NCBI GenBank assembly: GCA_963668655.2
Contig: CAXXPQ010000003.1
Span: 744,001-808,000, forward strand
Length of the DNA: 64,000 nt
From: G963668655 sp963668655
GTDB lineage: Bacteria > Myxococcota_A > SURF-8
Direction of reading: 5' to 3'
The position numbers and the translations under genes are program-made. How positions within the stretch are numbered: the stretch's first letter is position 1; each line of letters opens with the position of its first letter. Positions 34,880-44,661 of this stretch are shown here, piece by piece. Under the pieces are notes generated by a model that was given only the letters and a program-made list of their open reading frames with translations, was not told the origin of the DNA and did not search any database.

Positions 34880-37800
34880 GTGGATAAGCACCGACGGTCG
34901 ATACTCTTTCTGATCTTCCTTTTTCTCTGGTCCGGCGCGGTTTCAGCCGAGGAACCAGGCGGACTGGACGCCTATTTCTTCCTGGAGAATCGGGCCGAGC
35001 CCATCGGAAACACGGAAGTTTTCGTTCAAGGGCGGGACTCCGGACTGACCAATGAAAACGGAGCGGTGCGTTTTCGGCTTCCTCCGGGAACGTACGCCCT
35101 GATCCTCACCGCTCCCGACGGAAAGGAAGTGGCCGTCCAGGATCTGGAGGTGCTTTCGGGGGAAGTCACGGAAGCCATCGTCACTCTGCGGCAAGACGCC
35201 CCGCCCCTGGTGGATCGGGAGGTGGCGGCTCACGCCCTGCAAACGGACGCCGACGCCGGTCCGGCGGAAATCGGCCCACGCTATCCGCTTTCCGGGCACG
35301 TGAAGAATATCGAGGACGCCAAGCCCATCGAGAACGCACGGGTTTTCGTGAAAGGCCGCCCGGAGGAGGCCCGCACGGACGCCGGTGGCGTCTTCGAACT
35401 GGAACTGCCCCGAGGACTCCATGCGCTCTCGATCGTCCACCCCGATTTCAGCACCCAGACCGTGGACGAAGTGCCCGTGGGGCCGGACGCTCCCCATGAA
35501 ATCGAGATCGAACTCACGCCCGCCTCCCTGGAACTGGCCGATTACACCGTCAGCGCGCCGCAGATCGAAGGCGGCATCGCCTCGCTGAACGAGGAACGCA
35601 AGGCCACCAGCGCCGTCAGCGACATCATCGGAGCCGAACAGATGTCCAAGTCGGGCGATTCCACCGCCGCCTCGGCCCTGCGGCGCGTCACCGGACTGAC
35701 CCTGGTGGGCGGAAAATACGTCTACGTGCGCGGCATGGGCGAACGCTATTCCAGCACCGTGATGAACGGCTCCACCCTGCCCAGCCCGGAACCCGAACGG
35801 CGCGTGGTGCCCCTGGACATGTTTCCGGTGGGCATCATCCAGAGCGTTTTGATTCAGAAAACCTACGCACCCGATCTCCCCGGCGAGTTCGGCGGCGGCG
35901 CGATCCAGATCCGCTCCCGGGGACGTCCGGAAGACTTCTACCTGAACGCTTCGATTTCCCTCGGCTTCTCAACCGATACCACCTTCCGGAAGGGACTGAC
36001 CTACAAGGGCGGCAAGGCGGATTTCCTCGGCATCGACGACGGAACCCGGGCGCTGCCCTCTTCCGTGCGAAGGGCCTCCTCGAACCAGGCGCTGCTGGAA
36101 AGCGACCGTTTCTCCGACAGCGGATACTCGCCGGAGGAACTGGAACGCTTCGGCGAATCCATGCCGAATATCTGGAATCCGTATAAAATGATCGCCCCCC
36201 CGGATCTCGGCTTATCCGTAACGGTGGGCGATTCCTACGAAATCGCCGAGCAACCCATCGGTTTTCTCTTCTCCGTACTTTACGACAGCGGCTGGGAGAT
36301 CGATAAAAGCAAGAAGACGTATTTCAACATCGGCGGCGACGGCGAACTGGAGCGCCAGCATCAATACCGTTTCGAAAGCATGACGCGAAACGTGTCCCTG
36401 GGAACCATGCTGGACGTCAGCACGGAACTGTTTCGCCACCACGAACTGAAATCCACCACCATCCTGATCCGCACCACGGACGACGAGGCCCGCGTCTACG
36501 AAGGTTTCAACCGGGACGTGGCCACCGACATCAAGGTCACCCGCCTGCGCTGGGTGGAACGTATGCTGCTTTTCCAGCAGGTCAGCGGCAGCCACCTTTT
36601 CAAGAAGGCGCAAAACCTTTCCCTGGACTGGCGCTACACCTTTTCCATGGCCATGCGCGACGAGCCCGATCGCCGGGAATACCGCTACGACTTCGAACCC
36701 GGCACGGCGCGCTGGCGGCTCTCCGACCGCCCCGAGGGAAACCAGCGCCTCTTCAGCGAACTGGTGGATAACAACCACGACCTCGGCTTCGATTTCTCCA
36801 TTCCCTATCCCGTCTGGCTCGGGTTGGAAGCCAAGGCCAAGGCCGGATTCAACTTCGTCCACCGCAAACGCATCGTGGACACCCGACGTTTCAAGTTCAA
36901 CAGCAAAGGCCCTCTGAGCACCGATAACGACATCATCGCCGAGGATCCGGAATCGATCTTCGTACCGGCAAACATCGGCTCCGACGGCTTCCAGTTCGAG
37001 GAAATCACCCGGCAGACGGACAATTACGACGCCGGACAGCTCGTCCTCGCCGGATACCTGATGACGGACCTGCCCATCCTGGAACAGCTGCGCCTGTCTT
37101 TCGGCGCGCGAGTGGAGCACGGCCGCCAGTCCGTACGAACCTACGAGCTGTTCAATCCCGACAGCAAGCCCATCGAGGCCAAACTGGAGAACACGGACAT
37201 TCTTCCGGCCGGAACGCTGACCTGGGAATTTTACAGGAATTTCCAGGCCCGGGCCGGCTACGGCATGACCATCTCCCGGCCGGATTTCCGGGAACTGAGC
37301 CCCGCCACCTTCAACGACGTGACCGGGGGGCGGCAGATTTTCGGCAATCCCGACCTGAAGCGCGCCGTCTTGCAGAACGTGGACGCCCGCGTGGAATGGT
37401 ATCCCTCGGCCCGGGAAAGCATAAGCGTGGGATTTTTCTTCAAACACTTCAAGGATCCCATCGAAACGGTGGTGGTTCCCAGCGCCCAGCAGTCCATTAC
37501 CTACGCGAACGCGAAAAGCGCGAAAAACCTGGGAGCGGAATTCGAAATGCGCAAGAATTTCGCCTTCATCCACAAGGCGGTGCGGGATCTGTACCTGGCC
37601 GGGAACGTGGCCTATATCTGGTCCCGCATCGAGCTGGACGGAGAATCCGGCATCCAGACATCGGACAAACGCCCGTTGCAGGGCCAGTCGCCTTACGTGG
37701 CCAATGTTCAGTTGGGTTACGACAATCCGGACTGGGGAACCAGCCTGGCCGCCATTTACAACGTGTTCGGCAAGCGTATCGTGGAAGTCGGCGCCCAGGG

Positions 37801-37996
37801 CGCGCCGGACGTGCTGGAACGCCCCGTCCATCAGCTCGATTTCGTAGCCTCGCAGGCGCTGGGTATGGGCTTCAAGCTGAGCTTCAAGGCCAAAAACCTG
37901 ATCGACCCCGTGGTGCGCCTCACCCAGGGAAAGGAAACCGTGGAAAACAGCCGCAAGGGCCGCAGTTTCAGCCTGGGATTGAGCTGGACCTATTGA
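34880..37996 (+). CDS. TonB-dependent outer-membrane receptor with two N-terminal regulatory-like domains
   Basis: This 1038-residue receptor has a signal peptide, two carboxypeptidase-regulatory-like beta domains (about 28-105 and 132-215), a plug domain (about 235-355, with RVTGLTLVGGKYVYVRGMGERYSSTVMNGSTLP) and a 22-strand-type barrel to the C-terminus, which ends in an aromatic residue (WTY). Two accessory domains in series are more than usual. The start is GTG preceded by GGGAGG. As the last gene of the operon it is the likely client of the ExbB/ExbD/TonB motor. The plug type is common among receptors for carbohydrates or unknown ligands; no iron-uptake genes are nearby, so the substrate is open. 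Confidence 0.9.
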   Translation: MDKHRRSILFLIFLFLWSGAVSAEEPGGLDAYFFLENRAEPIGNTEVFVQGRDSGLTNENGAVRFRLPPGTYALILTAPDGKEVAVQDLEVLSGEVTEAIVTLRQDAPPLVDREVAAHALQTDADAGPAEIGPRYPLSGHVKNIEDAKPIENARVFVKGRPEEARTDAGGVFELELPRGLHALSIVHPDFSTQTVDEVPVGPDAPHEIEIELTPASLELADYTVSAPQIEGGIASLNEERKATSAVSDIIGAEQMSKSGDSTAASALRRVTGLTLVGGKYVYVRGMGERYSSTVMNGSTLPSPEPERRVVPLDMFPVGIIQSVLIQKTYAPDLPGEFGGGAIQIRSRGRPEDFYLNASISLGFSTDTTFRKGLTYKGGKADFLGIDDGTRALPSSVRRASSNQALLESDRFSDSGYSPEELERFGESMPNIWNPYKMIAPPDLGLSVTVGDSYEIAEQPIGFLFSVLYDSGWEIDKSKKTYFNIGGDGELERQHQYRFESMTRNVSLGTMLDVSTELFRHHELKSTTILIRTTDDEARVYEGFNRDVATDIKVTRLRWVERMLLFQQVSGSHLFKKAQNLSLDWRYTFSMAMRDEPDRREYRYDFEPGTARWRLSDRPEGNQRLFSELVDNNHDLGFDFSIPYPVWLGLEAKAKAGFNFVHRKRIVDTRRFKFNSKGPLSTDNDIIAEDPESIFVPANIGSDGFQFEEITRQTDNYDAGQLVLAGYLMTDLPILEQLRLSFGARVEHGRQSVRTYELFNPDSKPIEAKLENTDILPAGTLTWEFYRNFQARAGYGMTISRPDFRELSPATFNDVTGGRQIFGNPDLKRAVLQNVDARVEWYPSARESISVGFFFKHFKDPIETVVVPSAQQSITYANAKSAKNLGAEFEMRKNFAFIHKAVRDLYLAGNVAYIWSRIELDGESGIQTSDKRPLQGQSPYVANVQLGYDNPDWGTSLAAIYNVFGKRIVEVGAQGAPDVLERPVHQLDFVASQALGMGFKLSFKAKNLIDPVVRLTQGKETVENSRKGRSFSLGLSWTY

Positions 37997-38008
37997 CCCG
38001 ACGGGCGA

Positions 38009-38572
38009 TCACAGCCGCTCGGTTTTCACCATGTCCGGCTTGCACAGAATTTCATGAATGCGCATGTCGAAAAAGTCGCTCTGGCAGGTCGGAGTCAGCA
38101 CCAGGGCGGTATCGCAGCCCTTTCCCGATCCGCCGACGGCAACAATCCGCTTTCCCGACAGTTTTCCCGCATCGGCGGCCATGATGGAAACCTCCACCGC
38201 GACTTTCAGGCCATGACCGAAAAGCTTGAGCGTATCGGCGACCAGGAGAACCGGGTAGATGCCGGGGTGCCGCTTGGAAAGCCCGCGTTCCACGCCGGAC
38301 AGGGCGTGCGTGGCGCAAACGACCCGGACGCCCATTTCCTCCAGCGACCGGCGCTCTTCCTCCGAAAGCATCAGTTTGAAGGGCTCCTTGAAACCGGCGT
38401 GATAGCTCACCGCCGTGATTTTCATGCCGGGACAGATTTCCAGGGCTTTTCTGGCCGTGCGACCCGTGGTGGTGGCCAATACGAGTTCCTCGATGCCCAG
38501 TTCCCCGGCGCGTTTCGCCGCGATTTCCAGTGTCTTTTCGGTATTCGCGGGGCCGGGATTCTCGAAGTACAT
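38009..38572 (-). CDS. Pyruvate kinase C-terminal-domain-like protein (COG1751 type)
   Basis: This 187-residue protein matches the stand-alone family related to the C-terminal domain of pyruvate kinase. It begins with the family's MYFENPGPANTEKTLEIA and contains ELVLATTTGRTARKALE and VAVGGSGKGCDTALVLTP. There is no catalytic barrel, so it is not a pyruvate kinase; the biochemical function is unknown, though a regulatory or nucleotide/sugar-phosphate-binding role is often supposed. It is convergent with the TonB receptor (12 bases) and divergent from the DUF362 gene, with which it shares a palindromic control region. Confidence 0.8.
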   Translation of the reverse strand: MYFENPGPANTEKTLEIAAKRAGELGIEELVLATTTGRTARKALEICPGMKITAVSYHAGFKEPFKLMLSEEERRSLEEMGVRVVCATHALSGVERGLSKRHPGIYPVLLVADTLKLFGHGLKVAVEVSIMAADAGKLSGKRIVAVGGSGKGCDTALVLTPTCQSDFFDMRIHEILCKPDMVKTERL

Positions 38573-38738
38573 GCGTTCCTCCGTTGGCGTGAGTCCATGA
38601 AAGGGGCGGGTGATCGCAATCCCGCTTCCGCTCTAACACGAAACACGACTCCGAACAAGGCCCAACGGACGATTCCCGACAATTCGCAACGCCCTTCCCT
38701 TTCTCCGTGCATTTCCGAGTTTTCCGATCCGGTTTGCG

Positions 38739-38760
38739 AATCATGATCCGGATCATGATT
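38739..38760. promoter_or_regulatory. 22-bp perfect palindrome, probable operator
   Basis: The half-site AATCATGATCC is followed directly by its exact complement. It lies upstream of a -10-like TAGAAT (38778-38783) and would cover the -35 region of the DUF362 promoter. It is in the divergent gap between the pyruvate-kinase-C-like and DUF362 genes, so it may control both. Confidence 0.6.
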
Positions 38761-38833
38761 TTCGGCCGTAATTATGGTAGAATCCGAAAACGTTTTTCGT
38801 TTTGTGCCACGCATTATTCATCAGGAGAAAACC

Positions 38834-39838
38834 ATGTCCGTCACCCGCCGCGATGTCTTGCGAATCCTTTCGGCGGGCGGCCTTGTCCTGGGCGCGCCCT
38901 CCGTTCTTTCCCGTTTTTCCGAAGCGGCGGATCCCAAAGACCCCATGGCTCCGGAAAAGATCGACGCCTCGGAACTCACCGGTCTGGAAGGCAAACCCGC
39001 GCCGAAACCCGCCGGACCGCCGGACCTGGCGGTGATCGAAGGCGCGGATCCGGCGACGAACACAAAAGCCGCCGTTGACATGATGGGCGGCATGCGGCGC
39101 TTCGTCTCCAAGGGCGACAAGGTGGTCATCAAACCCAACATGGGCTTCGGAAATCCGCCCGAGGAAGCCACCACCACGGAACCCCGTGTGGTGCGAGCCC
39201 TGGCGGAGATGGCCTTGGAAGCCGGGGCCAAACGGGTGATGATCTTCGACAATCCCTGCCACCGCGCGGACATCGCCGTGGAAATCTGCGGCATGAAGAA
39301 AGCCTTGCAAGGGCTTGACGACACGTTCGTGTTCACCATTCGCAGTTCCCGTTTCTTCCGGGAGGTCTCGATTCCCAAAGGCAAGGTTCTGAAAAAGACC
39401 AAGATCGCGGTGGACATCCTGGAGGCCGACACCATCATCAACGCTCCCGTGGCCAAATCCCACGGCAGCGCCTACGTTTCTTTCGGAATGAAGAACTGGA
39501 TGGGCGCGGTGGAGGAGCGCACCGCCTGGCATACGCTCATCGACCTGCACGAGGCCATTGCCGACATCGCCACCTTCATCCGACCGAAACTGACCGTGCT
39601 GGACGCCACACGGGTTCTCGTCAGCGGCGGTCCGGGCGGTCCGGGGCCGATCAAAAACCTGAAAAAAATCGTCGCCGGAACCGACCCCCTGGCCGTGGAT
39701 ATCTACGGCCTGACCCTGGCCAAATGGGGGGGATCGGGTTATCGGGTACAGGACATCCCCCACTTCCAGCACGCCATCCTGCGCCAGGTGGGCGACCATC
39801 GCATCGAACGGATGGACATCCGCAAGGTCGCCGTATGA
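38834..39838 (+). CDS. DUF362 protein with Tat-like signal
   Basis: This 334-residue protein has an N-terminal twin-arginine-like signal (TRRDVLRILSAGGLVLGAP) followed by a DUF362 domain (about 60-325), with KPNMGF, NAPVAKSHGSAYVSFGMKNWMG and DPLAVDIYG. DUF362 proteins are linked to iron-sulfur proteins, and here the next gene is a polyferredoxin starting on the overlapping ATGA. The ATG at 38834 has CAGGAG upstream. Export by Tat would mean folding with a cofactor in the cytoplasm, but no ferredoxin motif is present in this protein. The pairing is common in anaerobes; the reaction is unknown. Confidence 0.85.
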   Translation: MSVTRRDVLRILSAGGLVLGAPSVLSRFSEAADPKDPMAPEKIDASELTGLEGKPAPKPAGPPDLAVIEGADPATNTKAAVDMMGGMRRFVSKGDKVVIKPNMGFGNPPEEATTTEPRVVRALAEMALEAGAKRVMIFDNPCHRADIAVEICGMKKALQGLDDTFVFTIRSSRFFREVSIPKGKVLKKTKIAVDILEADTIINAPVAKSHGSAYVSFGMKNWMGAVEERTAWHTLIDLHEAIADIATFIRPKLTVLDATRVLVSGGPGGPGPIKNLKKIVAGTDPLAVDIYGLTLAKWGGSGYRVQDIPHFQHAILRQVGDHRIERMDIRKVAV

Positions 39839-41379
39839 CCCTGCGGCGCGGCTTTCAGGTCGCTTTTCTGCTGCTTTTCGTCTGGCTGCTTTTCCGGGCG
39901 GGGTGGCCACCGTCCGCCTTCCGGGTGGAAGACGGTTTCCTGAGGATCGATCCCCTGATCGGCCTGCAAGCCTGGCTGGCCTCGCGCCAGTGGGTACAAG
40001 CCGCCGGAATCGCCCTGTTCATGCTCGGTCTCGCGTTGATTCTCGGCCGGTTTTTCTGCGGCTGGATCTGCCCGTTCGGAACGCTTCTGGACGTCTCCGA
40101 TCGCCTCTGGCACGGAAAAGCCGTTCGGAAACGACGATGGCTCAACGACGCCCGCCGCCTGCGCTGGCTGAAAACCGCCTTCCTGCTGGTTATCGCCGTG
40201 GCCGCGCTGTTCGGTCAGGGGCTGGCCTATCTTTTGGATCCCATCTGCTGGACCACCCGGCTGTTCACCTATGCGGTCTGGCCTGTGGCGGCCATCGTCG
40301 GCAACCTGGGATTGGAAGGGTTGCGGCCCGTCTTCGAGTGGCTGGGCTGGATGGGACTGGCCCGGGCCGATCTTTCCCAACCGGTTTTCGGAGTCTACGG
40401 CGTCCTGACGGTGTTCTTTTTCACCTTCGTGTTCTGGCTGGGGCGTTACCAGAAACGTTTCTGGTGCCGGAATCTCTGCCCCCTGGGCGCGTTGTACGGC
40501 CTGTTCGCCCGCTTCGCCATCTTCCGCCGCACGGTGGGCGAAGCCTGCGACGGAGACGGCCGATGCCATCGCGTCTGCCCCACCGGAGCGATTTTGTCGA
40601 AGGCGGAACGAAAAACCGACATGGCCGAATGCATCCAGTGCGGCGACTGCGCTCCCGCCTGCCACTTGAACGTCACCCGCTTCGAACCGGCGGCGCTTTC
40701 CGATCGTTCGCCCTCGTCCACGGATCTCGATCGGCGGCGCGTGCTGTTTTCGGTGGGCGGCGGAGCCTTTCTGTCCGCCTGGCTGGCCTTCGAGCCGGGT
40801 CGAAAGCTGTTGATCGACAATGCCCTGCGGCCCCCCGGAGCGCTCCCGGAAACGGAATTTCTGGCCACCTGCGTGCGTTGCGGCCAGTGCGTGAAGGTCT
40901 GCCCCACCCATTGTCTGCAACCCGGCGGCCTGATCTCCGGCATGTCCGCGTTCCTTTCGCCCGTCGCCGTGATGCGCCTGGGCCCCTGTGACCCGAACTG
41001 CAACGCCTGCGGCGGCGTCTGCCCCACCGGGGCCATCCGTCATCTGGAACTTTCCGAAAAGCCCAACGCACGGATCGGGAACGCGGTGCTCGACCGAGAG
41101 CGTTGCGTCGTCTGGGAACAGGGCCGCGCCTGCCTGGTCTGCGACGAAAACTGCCCCTACGGCGCGATTTCCTGGAAGGCCGACGGAGCGGATCGCCGCC
41201 CGTACGTGGACGAAACCCGCTGCAACGGCTGCGGCCAATGCGAGGCCGCCTGCCCGGTTCCGGGATCGGCCGCCATTCGCGTGCACGTCGCCGGACAGGT
41301 CCGCCTGAGCAAAGGCCCCTATCCGCCGCTTCCTCCGGCTGAAAGGAACGAATCGGGATCCGGCTATCCCTACTTCTAA
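39835..41379 (+). CDS. NapH-like membrane polyferredoxin
   Basis: This 514-residue protein has about four to five transmembrane helices (first 210 residues) with two membrane-proximal cysteine pairs (FFCGWICPFG and later FWCRNLCPLG), as in NapH/CcoG proteins. Then follow several ferredoxin motifs: CIQCGDCAPACH, CVRCGQCVKVCP, CDPNCNACGGVCP, CLVCDENCP and CNGCGQCEAACP. It should carry electrons across or along the inner membrane, perhaps from the quinone pool. A hydrophobic stretch around 300-320 separates ferredoxin groups. It overlaps the DUF362 gene (ATGA) and presumably acts with it. Confidence 0.88.
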   Translation: MTLRRGFQVAFLLLFVWLLFRAGWPPSAFRVEDGFLRIDPLIGLQAWLASRQWVQAAGIALFMLGLALILGRFFCGWICPFGTLLDVSDRLWHGKAVRKRRWLNDARRLRWLKTAFLLVIAVAALFGQGLAYLLDPICWTTRLFTYAVWPVAAIVGNLGLEGLRPVFEWLGWMGLARADLSQPVFGVYGVLTVFFFTFVFWLGRYQKRFWCRNLCPLGALYGLFARFAIFRRTVGEACDGDGRCHRVCPTGAILSKAERKTDMAECIQCGDCAPACHLNVTRFEPAALSDRSPSSTDLDRRRVLFSVGGGAFLSAWLAFEPGRKLLIDNALRPPGALPETEFLATCVRCGQCVKVCPTHCLQPGGLISGMSAFLSPVAVMRLGPCDPNCNACGGVCPTGAIRHLELSEKPNARIGNAVLDRERCVVWEQGRACLVCDENCPYGAISWKADGADRRPYVDETRCNGCGQCEAACPVPGSAAIRVHVAGQVRLSKGPYPPLPPAERNESGSGYPYF

Positions 41380-41511
41380 GCGCCGTCTCGCCTGAAAACA
41401 TCCGAATCGAACCCGCCACCGGCCTTTCCGCCTTGAAGGAATTTGTCAAATGTTCCGCTTGGCGGTATCATCCCGAAGGATTCTTGCGGATCTGACAGCA
41501 ACTCCAACCAC

Positions 41512-41517
41512 AGGAGG
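41512..41517 (+). promoter_or_regulatory. AGGAGG ribosome site favouring a TTG start
   Basis: The perfect AGGAGG is six bases from an in-frame TTG (41524) but twelve from the ATG (41530). The spacing favours TTG initiation of the MoxR-like gene. Confidence 0.55.
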
Positions 41518-41523
41518 CTTCGC

Positions 41524-42543
41524 TTGGCCATGACAAGTTACGCCGTCCAGGATTCCAAAGAGTACCGGCGAGCCGGAGATACGGACCTGATCGAACTGCT
41601 TCCCGCCCCGGGCGGCCATGCCATTTTCGTCCGGAAATGGCTGCTGGAAGCCCTGGTCTTCGCCATCAGCCGACGGGAATTCATCCACCTGAGCGGCCCC
41701 ACCGGCACCGCGAAAAGCAGCCTGATCGAGGCCCTGCATCGCGCCCCGGACAACTTCCGGTTTCTGGCGGAACGGCTGGACCTGCCACGGGAAACCCTGA
41801 AAGTCTACCCGGTGGAAATGGCCACCTACGAAATCCCGGGGGAATTGTACCAGCGGCGGGCGCTGAAGGACGGAACCACCTTCGACGAACCCAGCGGGCT
41901 GGTGCGGCATCTCGTCCGTGCGGTGGAATCCCACGGCGAATGCCCTTTGATCTGGCTTCGGGAAATCGGCCGAGTGCATTCGGCCGCCGTCCAGGGAGGA
42001 CTGCTGAACCTGATGACGAAAACGGACATTCTGCTTCCGGACGGCGCGCGCCTGGACGGAAGCCGCATCGGCTGGATCGGCGATTCCAACTACCAGGCAG
42101 AGGACGAGGCCCGGCACACCCTCGTGCCCCTGGACGACGCGCTGAAGCGCCGTTTCAGCGTCAACCTTACCTTGGATTACCTGCCCGTAGAGCAGGAAGC
42201 GGCTATCTGTCGGCGCATCCTGGAACGGGAAACGCCGGATTCCCGGCAAGACACGCTTTCCGTATTGTGCGAACAAGCCTCCCGGCTAGGGGACCGGATC
42301 CGAAAGGAACGCGGAGAAGGCAACCTGCTCTCGGTCCCGCCCCCAAGTATTTACGGCTATCTTTCGTTCGTCCGCATGGCCATGCGCCTGCGGAATGCGG
42401 ATCGTCGCCGGGTGGCGGAAGTCACGCTTCTGGGCAATGCAAGCCGGGAAGATCGCCGCCGAATTCCCCTGTTGCTACAACCGATCCTCGGCGAGGGCGG
42501 TTCGGCGAGCGCCGATTCCGCCGATGAAATGAACGTTCTATAG
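41524..42543 (+). CDS. MoxR-like AAA ATPase with altered Walker B
   Basis: This protein of about 339 residues is MoxR-like. Walker A is SGPTGTAKSS (57-66), sensor 1 is RIGWIGDSNYQ, and DDALKRRFSVNLTLDYLP is the sensor/arginine-finger region. The Walker B position reads CPLIWLREIGR (140-150): the Asp of the usual hhhhDE is Arg, while the Glu stays. MoxR ATPases remodel partners together with von Willebrand factor A (VWA) proteins, and the next gene is one. Loss of the Walker B Asp could weaken magnesium binding. It starts a three-gene run with gaps of three and minus four bases, which implies one complex. Confidence 0.8.
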   Translation: MAMTSYAVQDSKEYRRAGDTDLIELLPAPGGHAIFVRKWLLEALVFAISRREFIHLSGPTGTAKSSLIEALHRAPDNFRFLAERLDLPRETLKVYPVEMATYEIPGELYQRRALKDGTTFDEPSGLVRHLVRAVESHGECPLIWLREIGRVHSAAVQGGLLNLMTKTDILLPDGARLDGSRIGWIGDSNYQAEDEARHTLVPLDDALKRRFSVNLTLDYLPVEQEAAICRRILERETPDSRQDTLSVLCEQASRLGDRIRKERGEGNLLSVPPPSIYGYLSFVRMAMRLRNADRRRVAEVTLLGNASREDRRRIPLLLQPILGEGGSASADSADEMNVL

Positions 42544-42546
42544 GCC

Positions 42547-44661
42547 ATGCGGAATCGCGATCGAACCGGCAAAAAAACGGACCCGTTTCGCATCGAAAAG
42601 GCGGAATGGCTGGGCGTGGGGCTATCGGACGCCTTCCGGTCGGATCTGTCGTTCCACCTCCGACTTTCCGCTCAGCGCAAATTTTACCGGGAAGCCCTTC
42701 GAATCCAGCGCCTTGCCGCAGAGGCGGCGGGCGAAAGCTTCGAAACGACGTTTCAACCCCAAACCAAGATCCAACTCTCCCCCGTTTTCTCCGGAGCACC
42801 GGCCGCTCTTTCCGTACGCGCGTCCCTGGGACTCACGGCCCTGCTGGAATACGCCCGCCGGAGGGAAGGCCGGGCCTTGACGGATCTTCTTCGGGATTAT
42901 CTCATCCATCCGGCCCAACACGATGACGTTTCCGTTCATCCCGGACGCTATCGCGCCCTGGTCCGCCATGCCGCAACGGCCATCGAGAACCGTCTCGCCA
43001 TCCATTTCCTCGCACGAAACGAAGCCTTGCGTGTCGTGAACGATTACCGCTATCTGCTGGCCGCCCTGCAACCATCCGCCGCCTCCGTTCCAGAGGACAT
43101 TCTGGACGCCACCATTCTGTACGCCGATCTCCACGCGCCGGAAGCCTCTCCGCCCTCGAACGAGGCCCTTTGCTGGTTCCGGGACGCCGTTTTCGGAATC
43201 AGCCGATTCCATCTGAATCGGATCCGGGACGCGGGCGAATCCGATCTCTCCCGGCTGGGCATTGACTGGCTGCGCGCGCTGGCTCCGATTCTGGCCTATC
43301 ATCTGGCGCGCACGGAGCCGTACGATAAACCGGATGCCGCTTCAGGAGAATCAAGCCATTCCTTCGACGCCGGACCGAACGCTGCCTTCGGCATGGGAAA
43401 CGCGCCCGGCGGCAACCGGGGAACGGACGGCGGCGCGGCATCGGCCGGCGCGGAGACTTCAGCGTCTTCCGCGGTTTCGCCCTCGGCCGCCATCTTGAAA
43501 CGACTGGCGGAAGCCCTGCCGGACGAGTGGAAACCGGAGACGTTTTCTTCGGAATCAGGGGAAACCATCGTACTGGAAGAATGGCCCGATTCGTTGCTGC
43601 AAGCCCTTGAGAAAGCAACGGAATCTCCCCGCGTGGACGCGCAGCGGACCGACCGGGTGGAAAAAACGCTTCTGGAAACCGCATTTCGGGAAGGCCCATT
43701 TTCCGGCGCGTATACGGAAGCCCGCAGCGTGCGTGTCAAACTGGGCGATTTCCCCGCGCATTTCGGGGATTTGTACGACCGCTGCCTGGATCCGTGTCCG
43801 GATCCGTCCTCCGCCCGGAAACTTCTGGAAGACGCCCGCCCGCTTGCCGCCAGACTGAAACAGACGCTTTATCCGAATGTCGAGTCCGTGCCGCGCCTTC
43901 GCCGCTTTCAGCCTTCCGGAATCCTGGACGCTCAGCGGCTGGCCGTGGCGGATTTCTCCGAATCCGTTTTCAAACGCTACCGCATCCGCCCCCAGGCGGA
44001 TCCTCGCGGAGCCCCCGTGCTGCTGATCGCCTGCGACGGTTCCGCGTCTCTGGACAAGGACCAGATGCGCATGCTGAAACGGCTTTGCGCCGCCTGGTTG
44101 CTGTCTTTGACCGGAAGTCGGGTCCGGCTATTGGCCGGTGTATATCACAGCGGCCTGATTCATGGTCGGGAGCGCGCCCCTCTGGTGCAATGGCTGTATC
44201 ACCCAAGGAAAACCCCCGCCGTCTCTCTGCCGGAGGCGGCCCGGAATCTAGCCTTGCTGCCCGTAAAGGGCACGGGACGACAGGCGGACGCGCTTTCCCT
44301 GTCTTTTCTTCTGGACGAAGCCCGGGATCTGGCCCGAGGACAGATGGTGTATCTGGTGCTGCTGACCGATTGCGCCTGGAACCGCTCTTTCGACGGCGGC
44401 CGCACGGGACGGGAAGAGGTGCTCTCCTTTTTCGAGCATGCCGGCCGGAAATATGGAAAAACCTTACGGAAAACGCTGATCGCGCTCGGCGTGGACTGGG
44501 AAACCGGCCTGGAAGATCTGTTCGAGCAGGTGCTTCGCATTCCCTCGGAACGCCTTTCCAATCCGGCGGAGGTAGCCGAAAGCGTGGGAATTTACGTGGC
44601 TTCCTGTCTGCGGGCAAGGCGAAAGCTGGCCTGGGAGCTTATGCGGGAACACGCGCCATGA
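42547..44661 (+). CDS. Large von Willebrand factor A (VWA) protein partnered with MoxR ATPase
   Basis: This 704-residue protein has an undefined N-terminal two thirds (helical, with a low-complexity Gly/Ala/Ser stretch at about 265-315) and a C-terminal VWA-like domain (about 485-690). The metal-ion-dependent adhesion site is DGSAS (Asp497), and a later acidic LLTDCAWN fits the fourth motif. No signal peptide is seen, so it is cytoplasmic. MoxR/VWA pairs serve as metal-chelatase or protein-activation machines, for example for methanol dehydrogenase or Rubisco. No client enzyme is adjacent, so the target is open; the DUF362/polyferredoxin pair upstream is one guess. Confidence 0.75.
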   Translation: MRNRDRTGKKTDPFRIEKAEWLGVGLSDAFRSDLSFHLRLSAQRKFYREALRIQRLAAEAAGESFETTFQPQTKIQLSPVFSGAPAALSVRASLGLTALLEYARRREGRALTDLLRDYLIHPAQHDDVSVHPGRYRALVRHAATAIENRLAIHFLARNEALRVVNDYRYLLAALQPSAASVPEDILDATILYADLHAPEASPPSNEALCWFRDAVFGISRFHLNRIRDAGESDLSRLGIDWLRALAPILAYHLARTEPYDKPDAASGESSHSFDAGPNAAFGMGNAPGGNRGTDGGAASAGAETSASSAVSPSAAILKRLAEALPDEWKPETFSSESGETIVLEEWPDSLLQALEKATESPRVDAQRTDRVEKTLLETAFREGPFSGAYTEARSVRVKLGDFPAHFGDLYDRCLDPCPDPSSARKLLEDARPLAARLKQTLYPNVESVPRLRRFQPSGILDAQRLAVADFSESVFKRYRIRPQADPRGAPVLLIACDGSASLDKDQMRMLKRLCAAWLLSLTGSRVRLLAGVYHSGLIHGRERAPLVQWLYHPRKTPAVSLPEAARNLALLPVKGTGRQADALSLSFLLDEARDLARGQMVYLVLLTDCAWNRSFDGGRTGREEVLSFFEHAGRKYGKTLRKTLIALGVDWETGLEDLFEQVLRIPSERLSNPAEVAESVGIYVASCLRARRKLAWELMREHAP

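Noticed and set aside
38009..38572. Pyruvate kinase fragment or pseudogene
   Set aside because: The length and N-terminus fit the independent family, with its own start, so it is not a remnant.
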